From an uncultured Paludibacter sp. (GTDB taxonomy: Bacteria > Bacteroidota > Bacteroidia > Bacteroidales > Paludibacteraceae), in contig CALCBD010000037.1 of the NCBI GenBank assembly GCA_937897985.1, positions 1 through 35,504 on the forward strand: 35,504 nt of DNA, written 5' to 3'. Below are positions 33,448 through 35,504 of this stretch, piece by piece. The notes below the pieces were generated by a model that was not told where the DNA came from, searched no databases, and saw only the letters and a list, made by a program, of their open reading frames with translations. Numbering within the stretch: the first letter of the stretch is position 1; every line of letters begins with the position of its first letter. Made by a program: the position numbers and the translations under genes.

Positions 33448-35232
33448 ATGACACAGATAAATGAAAGACTGGCAGCACTCAGGGCTGCAATGGCAAAAGC
33501 AGGAGTATCAGCTTGTATTATCCCCGGAACTGACCCCCACGCCAGCGAATATATTGCCGAATACTGGAAAGAACGTGTATGGATTTCAGGTTTTACCGGT
33601 TCGGCCGGAACTGCGGTTGTTGCTGCTGAAAGCGCCGGATTGTGGACTGATTCCCGTTATTTTCTGCAAGCTGCCGACGAGTTGTCCGGAAGTGGTTTCG
33701 ACTTGATGAAAATGGGACTTCCTGAAACTCCTGATATCATTCCATGGTTGATGACTACGCTCAAAAGTGGCGAAAAAGTAGCTGTAAATGCACAAATGTT
33801 CTCGGTCAATGCTTATGCTGCCATGCAAACCGAACTTGCATCAATTGGAATTGAGCTGGTTTCCATCGATTTGATGAAACTGGTTTGGACCGACCGTCCT
33901 TCATTGCCTCAACTTCCTTTTTATGTGTTCGACACAAAATTCAGCGGACAATCAACTGCCGAAAAATTAGCTGCCACACGCGCCGAAATGGCTCATCTCA
34001 GGGCTCAGGTTTTCGTGATGTCGGCACTCGACGATATCGCATGGTTATTCAATATCAGAGGCAATGATGTCGATTACAATCCTGTTGTTATTGCTTATGC
34101 CGTTGTGGAGGAAAAAAGTGTTTCCCTGTTTGTTGATAAAACCAAACTTACTGATTCCACTATTGAATACCTGCAAAACGAAGCAGTGATTGTAAATGAC
34201 TATGAAGCAATCAATGAGGCTTTAGGGAGATTAGATGCATCCAAAACTGTTTTGTTTGACGGTGCTAAGCTGAACAGGGCATTATTCGAAAGTATTCCTG
34301 CAGCTTGTCCGAAAAAAAATGCCATGTCGCCGGTTTTCCGTTTGAAAAGTATAAAAAATAAAGTCGAAATGGCCGGAGTACGGCGCGCAATGATAAAGGA
34401 TGGCGTGGCACTGACACGCTTTTTTATCTGGCTTGAAGAAAATTTAACAGGTGGAAAACTGAATGAATATAATATTGATGAGCAGCTTTATCTGTTCAGA
34501 AGTCAACAGGAAAATTTTAAAGGTGAAAGTTTCAGCACTATTGCCGGTTTCGGACCTCATGGTGCAATCGTTCATTACAAGGCATCTCCTGAATCGGCAT
34601 CGGCGCTAAAACCGAATAATTTGTTTCTGCTTGATTCGGGTGGACAATACCTCGATGGCACCACCGATATCACACGAACTGTGGCTTTAGGTACTCCTTC
34701 GGTAAAACAAAAACTTGATTTCACTCTCGTACTTAAGGGGCATATCGCGCTTGCTACTGCCATTTTCCCTGCCGGCACAAGAGGCTCACAGCTTGATATA
34801 CTGGCCCGCAAAGCCATGTGGGATCTGGGTATTAATTATGGACATGGTACCGGACACGGGGTCGGTCATTTTCTGAATGTGCACGAAGGTCCGCAAAATA
34901 TCCGGATGGACGAAAATCCGGTGGTGCTACAGGAAGGTATGTTTATTTCAAATGAGCCCGGATTGTATCGTACCAACGAATATGGTATCCGAATCGAAAA
35001 CCTGATTCATGTGATTCCGGCCAAAAATACAGAATTCGGACAATTTCTGCAGTTCGAAACTGTTACTTTATTTCCTATCGACAAGGAACTGATGGATGTG
35101 GATTTGATGTCCGATGCCGAAATTGATTGGATTAATGTGTATCATCAAAGAGTTTACGAAGCAATTTCGCCCATGCTCGACGAGAATGAAAGAGAATGGC
35201 TGAGCCGTAAATGTGCAAAGCTGAAAAGATAA
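33448..35232 (+). CDS. Aminopeptidase P family protein (M24B Xaa-Pro aminopeptidase)
   Basis: The 594-residue cytoplasmic metallopeptidase removes an N-terminal residue before proline. It is the long, three-domain form as in eukaryotic APP1: two creatinase-like N-terminal domains (about 1-300) and a pita-bread catalytic domain. The ligands are visible in LLDSGGQYLDGTTDITRT (two Asp), GHGTGHGVGHFLNVHEGP (His), FISNEPGLY (Glu) and GIRIENL (Glu). It has no signal peptide. The ATG at 33448 follows a close promoter. It is monocistronic as far as the window shows. Confidence 0.94.
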   Translation: MTQINERLAALRAAMAKAGVSACIIPGTDPHASEYIAEYWKERVWISGFTGSAGTAVVAAESAGLWTDSRYFLQAADELSGSGFDLMKMGLPETPDIIPWLMTTLKSGEKVAVNAQMFSVNAYAAMQTELASIGIELVSIDLMKLVWTDRPSLPQLPFYVFDTKFSGQSTAEKLAATRAEMAHLRAQVFVMSALDDIAWLFNIRGNDVDYNPVVIAYAVVEEKSVSLFVDKTKLTDSTIEYLQNEAVIVNDYEAINEALGRLDASKTVLFDGAKLNRALFESIPAACPKKNAMSPVFRLKSIKNKVEMAGVRRAMIKDGVALTRFFIWLEENLTGGKLNEYNIDEQLYLFRSQQENFKGESFSTIAGFGPHGAIVHYKASPESASALKPNNLFLLDSGGQYLDGTTDITRTVALGTPSVKQKLDFTLVLKGHIALATAIFPAGTRGSQLDILARKAMWDLGINYGHGTGHGVGHFLNVHEGPQNIRMDENPVVLQEGMFISNEPGLYRTNEYGIRIENLIHVIPAKNTEFGQFLQFETVTLFPIDKELMDVDLMSDAEIDWINVYHQRVYEAISPMLDENEREWLSRKCAKLKR

Positions 35233-35268
35233 TATGCTGATAGTTTGAAAATTGTATTTCCATGTGTG

Positions 35269-35313
35269 ATATATGTCTTATTGGTTCTTATAGATAACCA
35301 TAAAGACATATAT
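35269..35313. terminator. Long hairpin downstream of the aminopeptidase gene
   Basis: ATATATGTCTT (35269-35279) pairs perfectly with AAGACATATAT (35303-35313), and GGTT with AACC further in. No strong U-tract follows, so it may be a weak terminator or a 3' stabilising structure. Confidence 0.45.
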
Positions 35314-35504
35314 TACCCTGAGATTCATTTTTCTTTGTACCTTCTGTGCATCTGTGGTTTTCAATTTTCACTACAGATCGGATTGAAACAAAGACTCCGG
35401 TTGAGCGGTGCTTGGCGAGAATAATTTTATAATATACTAATCATAAAAACAATACCGTAATTCCGATAGCACTTGTGAACGAAATAACTCAAAAAAAGTT
35501 TTCT

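Overview
The window is AT-rich chromosomal DNA from a member of the Bacteroidota, most likely Bacteroidales. The lineage call rests on gene content: a Bacteroidota-type RNA polymerase omega subunit beside a lipoprotein BamD, a DUF4835 protein, a DMP19 (DUF4375) protein, a DUF4105 membrane protein and a polyprenol-phosphate-mannose-synthase/dihydroorotase pair. It is supported by promoter boxes of the Bacteroidota form TAnnTTTG in front of several genes, and by A-rich leaders with weak or no Shine-Dalgarno sequences. I see no rRNA, tRNA, CRISPR array, prophage or transposase gene. The species cannot be named from the sequence alone.

Layout. 1-1300: a MaoC-type hydratase and a flavodoxin-fold quinone reductase, both on minus. 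1792-3770: DUF4105 protein and kdsB (LPS Kdo activation) on plus, followed by a 216-bp inverted-repeat element and a bidirectional terminator. 4176-7158 (minus): DMP19 protein and a GH13 alpha-amylase lipoprotein. 7526-9641 (minus): groES-groEL with a clear terminator. 9822-11331 (minus): a family 2 glycosyltransferase and an unknown four-helix membrane protein. 11551-15620 (plus): WalJ-like metallo-beta-lactamase protein, polyprenol-phosphate mannosyltransferase, dihydroorotase and ApbE. 15747-21479 (plus): a housekeeping run of bamD, omega, coaBC, DUF4835 (PorD-like) and recN.

21521-27616 (minus) is the main accessory region. Read in transcription order it encodes a DHDPS/NAL-family aldolase, a sodium:solute symporter, an iron alcohol dehydrogenase, a PdxA-family dehydrogenase and a DUF1537 acid-sugar kinase. 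This looks like one operon for uptake and breakdown of an acid sugar or related hydroxy acid. The kinase/PdxA pair matches the known tetronate pathways that end at dihydroxyacetone phosphate, but the added aldolase and alcohol dehydrogenase leave the substrate open. A perfect-period 9-bp minisatellite lies in the leader of the alcohol dehydrogenase gene. The upstream gap (27617-28155) is packed with hairpin-forming repeats.

28156-32577 (minus) is a potassium module: TrkH, a shortened KdpD-like histidine kinase that keeps the Usp domain but lacks the N-terminal KdpD domain, and a KdpE-like regulator. Two 21-bp direct repeats, 32 bp apart, sit just upstream of the trkH -7 box and are a good candidate binding site for that regulator. 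The window closes with an OsmC-family protein (minus) and a long M24 aminopeptidase P (plus).

The strongest candidates for something undescribed are the five-gene acid-sugar operon, the trkH/KdpDE-like circuit with its direct repeats, and the small non-coding repeat elements.
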